A stretch of 64,000 nt of DNA from Jiangella gansuensis DSM 44835 (GCF_000515395.1 NZ_KI911782.1:2602606-2666605); one strand, 5' to 3'. Shown: positions 7,898-17,800, counted from the first letter of the stretch. Numbers and translations are program-made. The notes: generated by a model from the letters alone, not told the origin.

Positions 7898-10606
7898 GTG
7901 GACGCAGCGCCGAGCGGCACGGTGTCGTATCCGTCGCACTGGGAGGCAGACGTCGTTCTCGCCGACGGCGCGACGGCGCACCTGCGCCCGATCCTCCCCG
8001 CCGACGCCGAGCGCCTGGTGGAGTTCTACGCACGCGTCAGCGACCGGTCGAAGTACTACCGGTTCTTCGCGCCGTACCCGACGTTGACCAGCCGCGACGT
8101 CGACCATTTCACGAACGTCGACCACGCCGACCGGGTGGCTCTCATCCTGCTGGTGGGCGACGACATGATCGCCGTCGGCCGGTACGAGCGGGTCAACCGC
8201 ACCGAGGCCGAGGTGTCGTTCCTGGTCGAGGACGGCCATCAGGGCCGCGGCGTGGGCAGCGTGCTGTTGGAGCATCTGGCCCAGGCCGCGCGGGAACGGG
8301 GGCTGCGGCGGTTCGTCGCGGACATCCTCCCGGCCAACCGCAAGATGATCACCGTCTTCGCCGACGCCGGTTACACCGTCGACAACAGCTACGAGGACGG
8401 CGTCGTCCACGTCGAGTTCGAGATCACGCCGACCGGTCCGTCGCTGGAGGTCATGGCGGCGCGGGAGCACCGGGCCGAGGCCCGCTCCATCGAACGGCTG
8501 CTGACCCCGCGATCGGTGGCGGTGGTCGGCGCCAGCCGCTCCCGCGACAAGGTGGGGCAGACCCTGGTGCGCAACCTCGTGCTCAGCGGGTTCACCGGCC
8601 CGGTCTACGCGGTGAACCGTGCGGCCCGGGCCATCACCGGGCTGCCGGCCTACAGGAGCGTCCGTGACATCCCCGGCGAGGTCGACCTCGCGGTCGTCGC
8701 CGTGCCGGCCGACGCCGTCACCGATGTGGTGCTCGACTGCGCGGCCAAGGGCGTGCGCGGCCTGGTGGTGGTGTCGTCCGGGTTCGCCGAGACGGGGGAG
8801 CCGGCCGGCCGGTCGCGGCAGGCGGAACTGGTGCGGCTGGCCCGTGCGCACGGCATGCGCATCGTCGGCCCGAACTGCCTGGGCATCGTGAACACCGACC
8901 CGGAGCACTCCCTGAACGCGTCGCTGGCCGCGGTGCTGCCGCCGCCGGGCCGGGTCGGGTTCTTCTCCCAGTCCGGCGCGTTGGGCTCGGCGATTCTCGG
9001 CGACGGCGCCGCCCGCGGCCTCGGCCTGTCGACGTTCGTCTCGGCCGGCAACCGCGCTGACGTCTCCGGCAACGACCTGCTGCAGTACTGGCGCGACGAT
9101 CCCGCGACCGAGGTGGTGCTGCTGTACCTGGAGTCGCTGGGCAACCCGCGGAAGTTCTCGCGGCTGTCCCGCGCCGTCGCGGAGGTGAAGCCGGTGGTGG
9201 CGGTGAAGAGCGGGCGGTCGACTCAGGGCGTACCGCTCGGGCACACGGTGCGTCCCATCGAGGCACCGGCACCGGCCCTGGACGCGATGTTCCGCCAGTC
9301 GGGCGTGGTGCTGGTCGACACCATCTCGGAGATGTTCGACGTGGCGCAGGTACTGGCCTACCAGCCGCTACCGGCCGGCCGGACGGTTGCCGTGATGGGC
9401 AACTCCGGCGCACTGTGCCTGCTGGCCGCGGATGCCGCGGTCAGCGCCGGCCTGGACGTGTACGGCGACCCGTTGAGCTTCGGCGCCGGGGCGACGGCGG
9501 ACGACTACCGCACGGCGCTGGCCACGCTGATGGCCGAGCCCGACGTGGCCTCGGTGCTCGTCGTCTATGCCCCGGCCGTCGACGCCTCCAGCGGTGACGA
9601 CGTCGCACAGACGATCGCGGAGGTCGTGGCCGGTGCGGCCAAGCCCGTCGTCGGGACGTTCCAGGGTCACCGCGGCGTGCGGGGCCCGGGCCAGCTCCCG
9701 TCGTACCCGTCGCCGGAGGAGGCCGCCCGCGCGCTGGGGCACGTCACGGCGTACGCCGAGTGGCGCCGACGCAGCCACGGCTCCGTCCCGGCGGTCGACG
9801 GCTGCGACGCCGAGACGGCCACCCGGACGGCCCGCGGCGCGTACGTCGCCGTCCGCGTCGCACAGACCGCCGAGGCCGGCAGCCCGGGCGGCACGGAGCC
9901 GGGCGGGGCAGAGCATCACGCCGAACCGGTGGACCTCGACCCGGACCGGCTGCGCTCCCTGCTGGCCACCTACGGCGTCGACCTGCTGCCGATGCGCCCC
10001 GCCCCGACGCTGGACGACGCACTCGCCGCCGCGGCCGAGCTGGGTGGGGAAGTGGTGCTGAAGGCCACCGCGCCCCGGTTCCGGCACCGGCCGGACCTCG
10101 CCGCGGTGTGGCGCAACATCGACCACCCGGACGAGATGCGCGCCGCGTGGGCCACCCTCACCGGCACCATCGCCGATCCGGCCGGGGCGGAGTTCGTCGT
10201 CCAGCCGATGGCGCCGCCGGGCGTGCCGGTGGTCGTCCAGGCGTGGGAGGACCCGATGTTCGGGCCGGTGGTGTCGTTCGGTGTGTCCGGAGTGGCGTCC
10301 GAACTGCTCGGCGACCGGTCGTACCGGATCCCGCCGCTGACCGACCGCGACGCCGCGGAGATGGTCCGTGAGGTGAAAGCGGCCGCCTTGCTCATGGGCT
10401 ATCACGGCGGCATCATGGCCGATCTGAAGGCCGTCGAGGACCTCCTGCACCGCATGTCGCGGTTGGTCGACGACGTCCCGTGGGTACAGTCGGTCGAACT
10501 CAACCCGGTGCTCGTCGGCGAGTCGGGGCTGGCCGTCGTCAACGGCTCGGCCCGGGTGGCGCCGCCGGCCGGGCGGCAGGACTGGTACACGCGGCGGTTG
10601 ACCTGA
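7898..10606 (+). CDS. Bifunctional GNAT acetyltransferase / ADP-forming acyl-CoA synthetase-like protein
   Basis: A 902-residue fusion. Residues about 15-180 are a GNAT domain (acetyl-CoA loop GHQGRGVGSVLLEH near 111). From about 200 a CoA-binding Rossmann domain begins (SVAVVGASRSRDKVG), followed by succinyl-CoA-ligase-like domains (FFSQSGALGSA) and a C-terminal ATP-grasp domain (about 684-895). The architecture matches the Pat-type protein acetyltransferases described in actinobacteria and enterobacteria, in which the synthetase-like part is often regulatory. Domain order is GNAT first, as in several actinobacterial forms. Whether the synthetase half is active cannot be told from sequence. 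GTG 7898 is chosen because a TAACCT box lies 8 bases upstream. Confidence 0.9.
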   Translation: MDAAPSGTVSYPSHWEADVVLADGATAHLRPILPADAERLVEFYARVSDRSKYYRFFAPYPTLTSRDVDHFTNVDHADRVALILLVGDDMIAVGRYERVNRTEAEVSFLVEDGHQGRGVGSVLLEHLAQAARERGLRRFVADILPANRKMITVFADAGYTVDNSYEDGVVHVEFEITPTGPSLEVMAAREHRAEARSIERLLTPRSVAVVGASRSRDKVGQTLVRNLVLSGFTGPVYAVNRAARAITGLPAYRSVRDIPGEVDLAVVAVPADAVTDVVLDCAAKGVRGLVVVSSGFAETGEPAGRSRQAELVRLARAHGMRIVGPNCLGIVNTDPEHSLNASLAAVLPPPGRVGFFSQSGALGSAILGDGAARGLGLSTFVSAGNRADVSGNDLLQYWRDDPATEVVLLYLESLGNPRKFSRLSRAVAEVKPVVAVKSGRSTQGVPLGHTVRPIEAPAPALDAMFRQSGVVLVDTISEMFDVAQVLAYQPLPAGRTVAVMGNSGALCLLAADAAVSAGLDVYGDPLSFGAGATADDYRTALATLMAEPDVASVLVVYAPAVDASSGDDVAQTIAEVVAGAAKPVVGTFQGHRGVRGPGQLPSYPSPEEAARALGHVTAYAEWRRRSHGSVPAVDGCDAETATRTARGAYVAVRVAQTAEAGSPGGTEPGGAEHHAEPVDLDPDRLRSLLATYGVDLLPMRPAPTLDDALAAAAELGGEVVLKATAPRFRHRPDLAAVWRNIDHPDEMRAAWATLTGTIADPAGAEFVVQPMAPPGVPVVVQAWEDPMFGPVVSFGVSGVASELLGDRSYRIPPLTDRDAAEMVREVKAAALLMGYHGGIMADLKAVEDLLHRMSRLVDDVPWVQSVELNPVLVGESGLAVVNGSARVAPPAGRQDWYTRRLT

Positions 10607-10657
10607 CCGTCGCGGCGGGTTGGCCTGACGACGGCGGCAACGTGCAAGGATGGGGGA

Positions 10658-11239
10658 ATGGCGGAAACAGGGACGCGTGAGGCACTTCGCCTGGCCATCC
10701 AGGAAGCGGGCTACTACCCGGACCTCGTCGCGGACATGCTCGAGACATCGCTGGCCGGCGAAGCGGTGACCTCGTACGTCGTGCACCACGAGCCGCATTT
10801 CGACCGCGACGAGCTACGGCGGCATGTCAGCGTGCTGGTGCTCACCCCAACCCGGCTCATCGTCGGGCACACCGACGAGTACCCGTCCGACGACACCCAC
10901 GACGTCCCGTACGCCACCACCTCCACCGAGGCGGTGCCGCTGGACGGGGTCACCTCGGTCGTGGTCAGCCGCACGGTCACGGCGCCGGCGGCGTACCGCA
11001 GCGGCACGCCCGCGCTCGACGTCGTCCTCACCGTGGGCTGGGGCGCCATGAGCCGCATCGATCTCGAGCCCGCCACGTGTGGCGACCCGGACTGCGAGGC
11101 CGACCACGGCTACACCGGAGCGGTGACGTCCGACGACTTCACGCTGCGGGTCAGCGAGGCCGGCGACGGCAGCCATCGGGTGCGCGACCTGCTGACGTTC
11201 GCGCGGGAGCTGTCCGCCGCCACCGTCAGCGTGCGGTGA
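10658..11239 (+). CDS. DUF5998 family protein
   Basis: A 193-residue soluble protein conserved in actinobacteria next to the phosphodiesterase and thymidine kinase genes, as here; its function is not known. It begins MAETGTREALRLAIQEAGYY and contains two Cys in CGDPDCEADHG near residues 143-148 that could bind metal. The ATG at 10658 directly follows GGGGGA, so ribosome-site spacing is unusually short. It lies 4 bases before the next gene, implying co-transcription through to thymidine kinase. Confidence 0.85.
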   Translation: MAETGTREALRLAIQEAGYYPDLVADMLETSLAGEAVTSYVVHHEPHFDRDELRRHVSVLVLTPTRLIVGHTDEYPSDDTHDVPYATTSTEAVPLDGVTSVVVSRTVTAPAAYRSGTPALDVVLTVGWGAMSRIDLEPATCGDPDCEADHGYTGAVTSDDFTLRVSEAGDGSHRVRDLLTFARELSAATVSVR

Positions 11240-11243
11240 GGCA

Positions 11244-12353
11244 GTGCTCCTTCCGCGTTACGGCGAGGCTGCTCTGTCCGACCTCGTTCCCTCGGTGCTG
11301 GGCGCGCTCGGCGTCCGCGGCGAGCACGACATCCTCGGCCTGCCGCCGGTGCCGCGGTACTGCATCCTGCTGGTCGACGCCCTGGGCTGGAACCTGCTGC
11401 GGGCGCATCCGGTGCAGGCACCGTTCCTGACGTCGCTGACCGGCCGTGCCATCACTGCGGGGCTGCCCACCACCACGGCCACCAGCATCACCAGCCTCGG
11501 CACCGGGTTGCCGCCGGGCCGGCACGGCGTCGTCGGCTACACCTCGCGCGTCCCCGGTGGGACGGCGCTGTTCAACGCGTTGAAGTGGGAGCCGGCGCTG
11601 GACCCGCTGACGTACCAGCCGTACCCGTCGGTCTTCGAGCGGGCCGACCGGGCCGGCGTCGCCACCACCGTCATCGGGCAGAGCAGCTTCCGTGACACCG
11701 GGCTCACCCGGGCCGCGCTGCGCGGTCCCTTCCGGGCCGCCAACAGTTACGGCCAGCGGGTCGCGGCCGCGGTGACCGCAGCCGAGGCGGGCTCACCGTC
11801 GCTGGTCTACGTGTACGAGGGCGACCTCGACTACACCGGGCACCAGCACGGCTGCGGCTCGGCGGCGTGGCGCTACCAGCTGGCCATGGTCGACCGGTTC
11901 GCCGAGCAGCTGTACGACGAGTTGCCGGCCGGCACCGTCCTGGTCGTCACCGCCGACCACGGCATGGTCGATGTCGACCCCGAGAAGCGCATCGACGTCG
12001 ACGACATCCCGGCACTGCGCGACGGCGTGGCGCTCGTGGCCGGCGAGGCACGGTTCCGGCACGTGTACACCGAGCCCGGTGACGGCGTGGCCGGCGACGT
12101 CGCGGCGGCATGGCGGTCTGTGCTGGGTTCCCGCGCCACCGTCCTGACCCGGGCCGAGGCGGTCTCGGCGGGGTGGTTCGGCGCGGTCGAGGAGCGCGTG
12201 GCCGATCGCATCGGCGACGTCGTGGTCAGCGTCGGCGGCGACTGCGCGGTCGAACGACGCAGCGTCTTCCCGGTCGAGACGCGGCTGCGCGGACTGCACG
12301 GAGCGTTGAGCGAGGACGAGCTGCTGGTGCCGCTGCTCGTCGGGGAGGCCTGA
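11244..12353 (+). CDS. Alkaline-phosphatase-superfamily phosphodiesterase
   Basis: A 369-residue enzyme of the nucleotide pyrophosphatase/phosphodiesterase branch. Metal and nucleophile motifs are visible: LVDALGWNLL near 33-42, the Thr-rich nucleophile region LPTTTATSIT near 75, DYTGHQHG near 196-203 and ADHGMVDV near 238. Family members cleave phosphodiester or pyrophosphate bonds of nucleotides or lipids; no signal peptide is seen, so it is likely cytoplasmic. GTG start at 11244, 4 bases after DUF5998; the next gene follows after 6 bases. Confidence 0.88.
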   Translation: MLLPRYGEAALSDLVPSVLGALGVRGEHDILGLPPVPRYCILLVDALGWNLLRAHPVQAPFLTSLTGRAITAGLPTTTATSITSLGTGLPPGRHGVVGYTSRVPGGTALFNALKWEPALDPLTYQPYPSVFERADRAGVATTVIGQSSFRDTGLTRAALRGPFRAANSYGQRVAAAVTAAEAGSPSLVYVYEGDLDYTGHQHGCGSAAWRYQLAMVDRFAEQLYDELPAGTVLVVTADHGMVDVDPEKRIDVDDIPALRDGVALVAGEARFRHVYTEPGDGVAGDVAAAWRSVLGSRATVLTRAEAVSAGWFGAVEERVADRIGDVVVSVGGDCAVERRSVFPVETRLRGLHGALSEDELLVPLLVGEA

Positions 12354-12359
12354 ACCGGC

Positions 12360-13007
12360 GTGGCTGAGCTGCACTTCTTCACCGGGACCATGGACTGCGG
12401 GAAATCCACCCTGGCCCTGCAGACCGACTACAACCACCGGCAGCGCGGACTGTCCGGCCTGATGCTGACCTCGCACGATCGCGCCGGTGAGGCCGTGGTG
12501 TCCAGCCGCCTGGGGCTGTCCGTCGAGGCGGTCGAGGTGTCGCCGTCGACAGATCTGTGGGCGCTGGCCGTCGACCGGCTCACGGCGGGCGCCCGCATCG
12601 ACTACGTCATCGGTGACGAGGCCCAGTTCTACACGCCCGACCAGGTCGACGACCTCGGCCGGATCGCCGACGAACTGGACGTCCCGGTGTACGCCTTCGG
12701 CATCCTCACCGACTTCCGCACCCGACTGTTCCCGGGCTCCGCGCGGTTGGTCGAGCTGGCGGACCGGGTCGAGACCCTGCAGGTGGAGGCGCTGTGCTGG
12801 TGTGGCCGGCGGGCCACCCACAACGCCCGCACCATGGGTGGGCACATGGTCACCGAGGGGGAGCAGGTGGTGGTCGGCGACACCGGCGTGACCGGCGAGC
12901 TCAGCTACGAAGTGCTCTGCCGCCACCACCACCGGCGCCGCATGACGGCCGCGAGCGCCCGCGTGGGCGAGACCGGCGCCGAGCCGCTGCCGTTCGCCGC
13001 TGGGTGA
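12360..13007 (+). CDS. tdk: Thymidine kinase
   Basis: A 215-residue type II thymidine kinase that phosphorylates thymidine in the nucleoside salvage pathway. The P-loop is GTMDCGKST (9-17), the Mg/Walker B region GDEAQFY (about 86-92), and Cys/His pairs for the structural zinc are ALCWCG and VLCRHH. The length and the MDCGKS form of the P-loop match actinobacterial homologues. GTG start at 12360, 6 bases after the phosphodiesterase stop. It converges on the sigma-partner gene at 13030. Confidence 0.93.
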   Translation: MAELHFFTGTMDCGKSTLALQTDYNHRQRGLSGLMLTSHDRAGEAVVSSRLGLSVEAVEVSPSTDLWALAVDRLTAGARIDYVIGDEAQFYTPDQVDDLGRIADELDVPVYAFGILTDFRTRLFPGSARLVELADRVETLQVEALCWCGRRATHNARTMGGHMVTEGEQVVVGDTGVTGELSYEVLCRHHHRRRMTAASARVGETGAEPLPFAAG

Positions 13008-13029
13008 CGAGGCCAGCGCACCGCGGCGG

Positions 13030-13482
13030 TCAGATGGTGACCCAGCTGGTGACGACGGTGGGCCGGTCGGTGTCCGCGAACCGGCAGGTCACCGAGATCG
13101 GGCCGGCCGGCACCGGTGAGGCGCGGAAGCGGCCGTCGGCGTCGGCGTCCACGCTCACCGCGCCGCCGGCGTGCCGCACCTCGACCGTGGCCGACGCGGG
13201 CGCCAGGATCTGGCCCATGACGCGGCGGGCATCGGCCACACCGATCACCTCGAGGACCACGACGGTCTCACCGGCGGAGAACGTCAGCAGCCGCGGCGGC
13301 TCGACGGCGCGCACCGCGGCCGTCGGTTCGGTGATGGAGTCGGCCACGAGATCGGCCAGCTCGGCGTCGACGGTGCGCCACGCGAAGCCGGCCTTGGCCG
13401 CGTCGACCAGCCGCGACGGCGGCGGGTCGGTGGCCGCCACGACCTCGCGGAGGCGGTCGAGGAGCTGATCGTCGTCAGACAC
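13030..13482 (-). CDS. Sigma-factor partner protein (carboxypeptidase-regulatory-like), function unknown
   Basis: A 150-residue protein in an actinobacterial family commonly found directly after a sigma-70-like factor. An N-terminal helical part (LLDRLREVVAATDPPPS, then FAWRTVDAELADL) is followed by a beta-rich half (RLLTFSAGETVVVLEV to PISVTCRFAD) resembling a carboxypeptidase-regulatory/Ig-type fold. It may be an anti-sigma or signal-sensing partner, but that is inference. GTG 13482 has a good ribosome site (AAGGGGG). It is 11 bases after the sigma gene. In many genomes this pair precedes CHAT/TPR or peptidase genes; here nothing of that kind follows. Confidence 0.7.
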   Translation of the reverse strand: MSDDDQLLDRLREVVAATDPPPSRLVDAAKAGFAWRTVDAELADLVADSITEPTAAVRAVEPPRLLTFSAGETVVVLEVIGVADARRVMGQILAPASATVEVRHAGGAVSVDADADGRFRASPVPAGPISVTCRFADTDRPTVVTSWVTI

Positions 13483-13493
13483 GGAAGCCCCCT

Positions 13494-14084
13494 TCAACGC
13501 CGCGTGACTGGTGTCTCGGCGGGCGCGGACCGGTCGGTGCCGCCGAGTAGCCGGCGCAGGTGCCCGAGGCAGCGCTGCCGGGTAGGGCCGACGCTGCCCA
13601 CCGGCATGTCGAGTTCGGCGGCGACGTCCGCGTATCGGGGATCTGTGGCAGCGACCGTGAGCCGCAGCAGATCCTGACAGCGCGGCTCCAGGCGCTGGAA
13701 CGCCCGCAGGACCTCGACCTGCTCCTCGCGCGCCAGGAGTGCCTCGACGGGCCCGGGGTCGGGCCGGGCGGCGTCGTCGGCGCGTTCGGCGATGAGTGCG
13801 TCGGGAAGTTCGGTGCCGCCGCGGCGCGCCACCCGCAGGCATTCGCGGCGGGCCGTGGTGACGAGCCAGGCCGGCAGCCGGTCCGGGCGCTCCAGGCGGC
13901 CCAGGTTCTCGACCAGCCGCAGCCACGTGGTCTGGAAAGCGTCCTCGGCCTCGCCGGTGTCGAGGCGGTGGCTGCGCACGACCGCCCAGACCAGCGAGGC
14001 ATGCATGTCGACGAGGCGGTCCCAGGAGCGCTGGTCGCCCCGGGACGCGGCCTCGACGAGCTCGCTGACGGACAGGTCGGCCAC
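13494..14084 (-). CDS. ECF-type RNA polymerase sigma factor
   Basis: A 196-residue sigma-70-family protein with region 2 (AEDAFQTTWLRLVENLGRL, about 46-64) and region 4 (VEVLRAFQRLEP to DMPVGSVGPTRQRCL, about 121-175). Its linker and region 4 resemble the sigma factors paired with the small beta-domain protein encoded directly downstream. GTG 14084 lies 7 bases after a TATACT box, so the message is leaderless. The upstream DNA is a remarkable array of C-loop hairpins. The regulon is unknown. Confidence 0.88.
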   Translation of the reverse strand: MADLSVSELVEAASRGDQRSWDRLVDMHASLVWAVVRSHRLDTGEAEDAFQTTWLRLVENLGRLERPDRLPAWLVTTARRECLRVARRGGTELPDALIAERADDAARPDPGPVEALLAREEQVEVLRAFQRLEPRCQDLLRLTVAATDPRYADVAAELDMPVGSVGPTRQRCLGHLRRLLGGTDRSAPAETPVTRR

Positions 14085-14091
14085 CGGGCCG

Positions 14092-14097
14092 AGTATA
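14092..14097 (-). promoter_or_regulatory. -10 box TATACT of the leaderless sigma gene
   Basis: TATACT on the minus strand, the best -10 match in the window, ends 7 bases before the GTG start at 14084. No -35 box of the TTGACA type is visible 16-19 bases upstream, so the factor that reads it, possibly the sigma itself, is uncertain. Confidence 0.6.
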
Positions 14098-14137
14098 GGT
14101 CCCGCGCGACGGCGTACCGCCGCCCCAGGGCCGTCGT

Positions 14138-14343
14138 GCCGGCGTCCCCCGCGCCGGTCGATCGCAATCCGGTGCGCCGCCTACCGTCGTCCCCCGTAAC
14201 GGCCCGGCTCGGACCGGCGCCCCCCGGGCCGGTCGTCGTCGGGCCGTCGGCCCCCGTGCTGGCCCGCCTCGGATCGGTGCCCCCCGGACCGATCCGCGAC
14301 CAGCCGTCGTGTGCGGCGCCGGCGTCCCCCACGCCGGCGCCGC
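14138..14343. repeat. Array of GC hairpins with C5-C6 loops
   Basis: Six runs of 5-6 C (centres near 14148, 14193, 14222, 14253, 14283, 14328) each sit between self-complementary arms. The clearest are GACCGGC/GCCGGTC (14212-14234), GATCGGT/ACCGATC (14272-14294) and a perfect 13-bp stem around CCCCC at 14313-14343. Two adjacent units of about 59 bases are clear duplicates whose arms changed in compensating ways (C-G to T-A). G5-G6 runs lie on the minus strand, along which the sigma gene is transcribed. No open frame explains the pattern. The remaining bases from 14344 to 14508 show only a C9 run (14495-14503) inside a small ATCGC/GCGAT inverted repeat. Confidence 0.7.
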
Positions 14344-14508
14344 GTCGAGTCGAATCCCGCAGGGGCGGCCTCCGCCCCGCTCCGCCCCGCGGAACCATCG
14401 TCGTCAGTGACGGGCACGTGCCCCCAGGCACGGCGGACCATGCGTTGCTCACGTACCCGTCACCCCCCGTTGAAATATCGACCATCGCGGTTCGCCCCCC
14501 CCCGGCGA

Positions 14509-14664
14509 TCACAGACGCTGTGACAGCAGACGCCGTGGACGTCTGCGTCGCCGCGCCGCGAGGGTCTCGACGATGCGGTGTCTCGACAGAGCCCGCCACG
14601 GGTCCAGGGGAGCGTTCGCGTCGCGCACGGGCTGGACGGAGGCGACGGGACGTCGATACGCCAC
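14509..14664 (-). CDS. Possible 51-residue basic protein (weak)
   Basis: A short open frame starting at GTG 14664 with a good ribosome site (GGGAGG, 6 bases upstream). The product begins VAYRRPVASVQPVRDANAP and ends in a very Arg-rich tail (RRRRRPRRLL). Codon third positions are about 75 percent GC, lower than in neighbouring genes, so it may be fortuitous. It lies between the hairpin array and the giant glycosidase gene. The stretch 14665-14835 shows no other feature. Confidence 0.3.
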   Translation of the reverse strand: MAYRRPVASVQPVRDANAPLDPWRALSRHRIVETLAARRRRRPRRLLSQRL

Positions 14665-14835
14665 GGCAGCCTCCCTCATGTGCGCGACGCGGCCGGAGGT
14701 CCCGGACCCGCGGAACGCCGTCTGGTGGCGACCGGCGTTCACAGATACAGAGCCCGCCGGAACGCCCCAGATACATCTGAATGGGAGATTTCTCAGATCC
14801 TCGTGTCGTCGCAGGTCACCAGCGAGCTGACGGGA

Positions 14836-14869
14836 AGCGGGCGGGCGCCGCACCCGCCGCCCGCCCGCT
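14836..14869 (-). terminator. 12-bp GC stem after the giant glycosidase gene
   Basis: AGCGGGCGGGCG (14836-14847) and its exact complement (14858-14869) around a 10-base loop, starting 17 bases beyond the stop codon of the minus-strand gene at 14887. It is the probable terminator of that gene. Confidence 0.65.
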
Positions 14870-14886
14870 CCGGAACACCTAGCCCG

Positions 14887-17800
14887 TCACTCGGTGAGTG
14901 TCGCGACCGGGCCGTCCTGGCCGGGCAGGTGGCCGTCGTCGACGGCCGGGACCGTGCTCCGGCCCGTCAGGGGCGCCTCGACGCGCCCCTCGGGCGTGTT
15001 CGTCTCGAGCACCAAGTGCGCCGTCGACGTCGTGCCGGCCTCGGACGGCGTGAACTCGACCGGCACCTCGCACGATTCGCCCGGAGCGATCGGTGCGGCG
15101 GTGCACTGCTGCTCACCGGTGAGCCGGAATCCACCGGTCCGGCTCCCGCCGGTAGCGGTGACGGACACGTCGGAGATGACCAGCGGCTCGTCACCACTGT
15201 TCGTGACTGTCACCGGCTGCACGGCACCGGTGGAGCCCACCGGCGCGGCCGTCAGCACCGGGGCACTGGTGTCGACACGCGCACCCGGACCCGCGTCGGC
15301 CACGACCCGGATCGTGTGCTGCCCGGTGACGGGCGCCAGCGACTCCTCACCGGTGTACGGCCGCATCGAGTCGTTCGTGACCTCGAGCGTGATCTCGCCG
15401 GTGCGCAGGCCGGTGAGCCGGCGGGTGGCAGGGTCGAGGATCGCGACCTTCCCGGTGTTGCGAGCCCGCCGGACGGCCGCGTCCCCCGAACCGATGGCCA
15501 GGTTCTCGTCGCCGGACCAGCGCACGGACATCGGGTAGGCCAGCGGCACGACCCGGCTGCCGGGCAGCACACCGGACGGCTGGACGATATGACCGCCGAC
15601 GGTCACCGAGCGGTCGACCTCGACGGTTTCCGGGGCATCGATGATCACCTCCTGGGCGAAGGCCCGGACGTCGGCGCTGAGCCACTGCTGGGCGGCGGAG
15701 CCGTCCCGGTCGACACTCCACTCGACCCAGCCGGTGAAGCCGCCGCGGTCGGGCGTGCCGTACGGCCCCTTGCCCGACGTCGGCAGGACGACGTACGGCA
15801 CGCCCTCCCGGCGCTGGACGTCGACGATGCTGGCGTGCGAGCCCACCATCGCGGCGCCCTTGTCGCTGCGCTCGCGGAAGTCCGCCAGCATCGTCTCGAT
15901 CAGCCGCACCTCCATTCGGTCGCCGAGCTGGCTGGCCTTCGTCTCCGCCGGGTCGTCGACCGGGTGGTGGGCGAAGACGACGACGTTGCTGACCGACTCG
16001 TCGTCCGTCGCGGTCTCCAGCGCCTCCTCGAGCATGGGCAGCTGGTCCCAGTCCGAGCCGCGCAGCGTCCCCAGGGCGCTGTTCAGCAGGACGAACCGGG
16101 TGCCCTTGTGGTCGAAGGTCCGGTACGGCTGACCGAACTCCTCCTCCCAGTTCTCCAGCGTCGACTGCACGTTGCCCTGGCCGTACGACTCGTGGTTGCC
16201 GGGGACGTAGTAGCAGGGCACCGTGCCGGCGTCGGGGTCCGGGGTGCTCTCGGCCGGGGGTTCCTCGCCCACGGCGATCAGCTCACAGCCGCCCTCTTCC
16301 AGCACCTGCCGGGCCAGGTCGAAGTCCTCGGGCAGGCCGCGGTCGGTGATGTCGCCGTTGAGCACCACCAGGTCCGCCTCCTCGGCGCGGATGCGGTGCA
16401 GCGCGGCGACGGCGACCTGGGCGAGGTCCGGCGCCGACGCGGTGAACTGCACGTCGGACAGCGTGGCGAAGGTCCAGTCCGCGCCCTCGGGCGCCTGGCC
16501 GCCGGGCGAGACCAGCGGGTCCGCGCGCAACGGCTCCACCGCGGGCAGGTCGATCTGCGACGGCACATCGGCCTCGAGCCCGGCGATGACGAACCGGCCG
16601 GGCACCTGCTGGTCGACGGCGGTGTTGATGCCCTGGAACGAGTTGAAGCGGATCGGGAACGCAACCGACGACGGGATCGAGAACGTCGCGTACTGCCACT
16701 CGTCCGACGGCTGCAGGCCGTTGCCGTAGACGCCGACCGAGTTGCCCTCGGCATCCCAGAAGCCGGCGTAGGTGAGGCCGTTCGGGATGAAGACGTCGGA
16801 CTTGATCTTCACTCGGACGCGGAGCGGCTGGCCGGGGATCTCCACCCACCGGTCCGGGTCGCTGGCCGCAGTGATGCCCTTGTTGCGGGCGGCGCCGAAG
16901 TCCAGCCGGATGCCCTCCGGGTCGTCGGAGATGGTGATCGGCACGCCGGCGGTGCCGTTGCGGGTCCACCGCCCGTTGGCGGCGTAGTCGTCGTCGAAGT
17001 CGTACACGTCGACCGTCTCGACGCCCACGGTGACCGGCAGCTTCGCGGTCTGCCCGGCGACCGTCATCTCCACGACGGTGCCGCCGGCCGCGAGCGGCGT
17101 GATCAGCAGGCCGGTGCCCGACGGCGTCACGTCGATGACCGAGTCGTCGTACGCCAGGTCGAGGTCGACGAACTCGACCGGAGCGGCGAAGCCCTGGGCG
17201 TCGCGGCCCGTGACCGCGACCTGGACGGCGTTCTCGGGGCCCGCCTCGGTGATCGAGAGGCGGTTCGTGGACAGCTCGAGCGAGTCCAGCGGCCCGAGGA
17301 TCCGCATCCTCCGCACGTCATGCGCCGCGCCGGCGGACGCACGGACGACCAGGTGCCCGCGCCGGTCCTCCGGCACGGCCAGGACCGACCCGTCGAACGT
17401 GCCGCCGGTGGTGCGCCACCGGACGTCAGCCTGATCGAGCGCGACCGGCGTGAGGTGGTTGTCGACCGCCTTGGCCGTCAGCGTGCGGTGCAGGCCGGGG
17501 AACACCCGCGCGTCGTCCTCGTCGGGGGTGATCACGAGCTGCTTGGCCCGGCCGTTGCCCGGTGCGACGAAGACACCCACGCCGTTCGGGTCCGAGCGCT
17601 CGGAACCGTCGGACGGACTGTTGCGGACGGTCGCCTCATCCTCGCCGAGCGACCGGGCCACCATGGTGGTGGAGCCGCCGCCGTCGAGATTCCACGCCGT
17701 CTCGGCCCCCATTCGGACCATGAACGCCGCCAGCTCGCGCATCGTCATGCCGTTGACCGGCGCCTGCCGGCCGTCATTGGTGACCAGCAGCATCGTGCGG

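Noticed and set aside
6854-10606. 1,250-codon version of the GNAT/acyl-CoA synthetase gene starting at 6854
   Set aside because: The first 348 codons lie antisense to the Gfo/Idh gene and lack domains; the TAACCT box and GNAT domain start support GTG 7898.
13560-14780. Plus-strand Pro-rich ORF across the C-loop hairpin array with a repeated PPGP pattern
   Set aside because: It runs antisense through the sigma factor gene and owes its repeats to the DNA hairpin units; no ribosome site or independent start.
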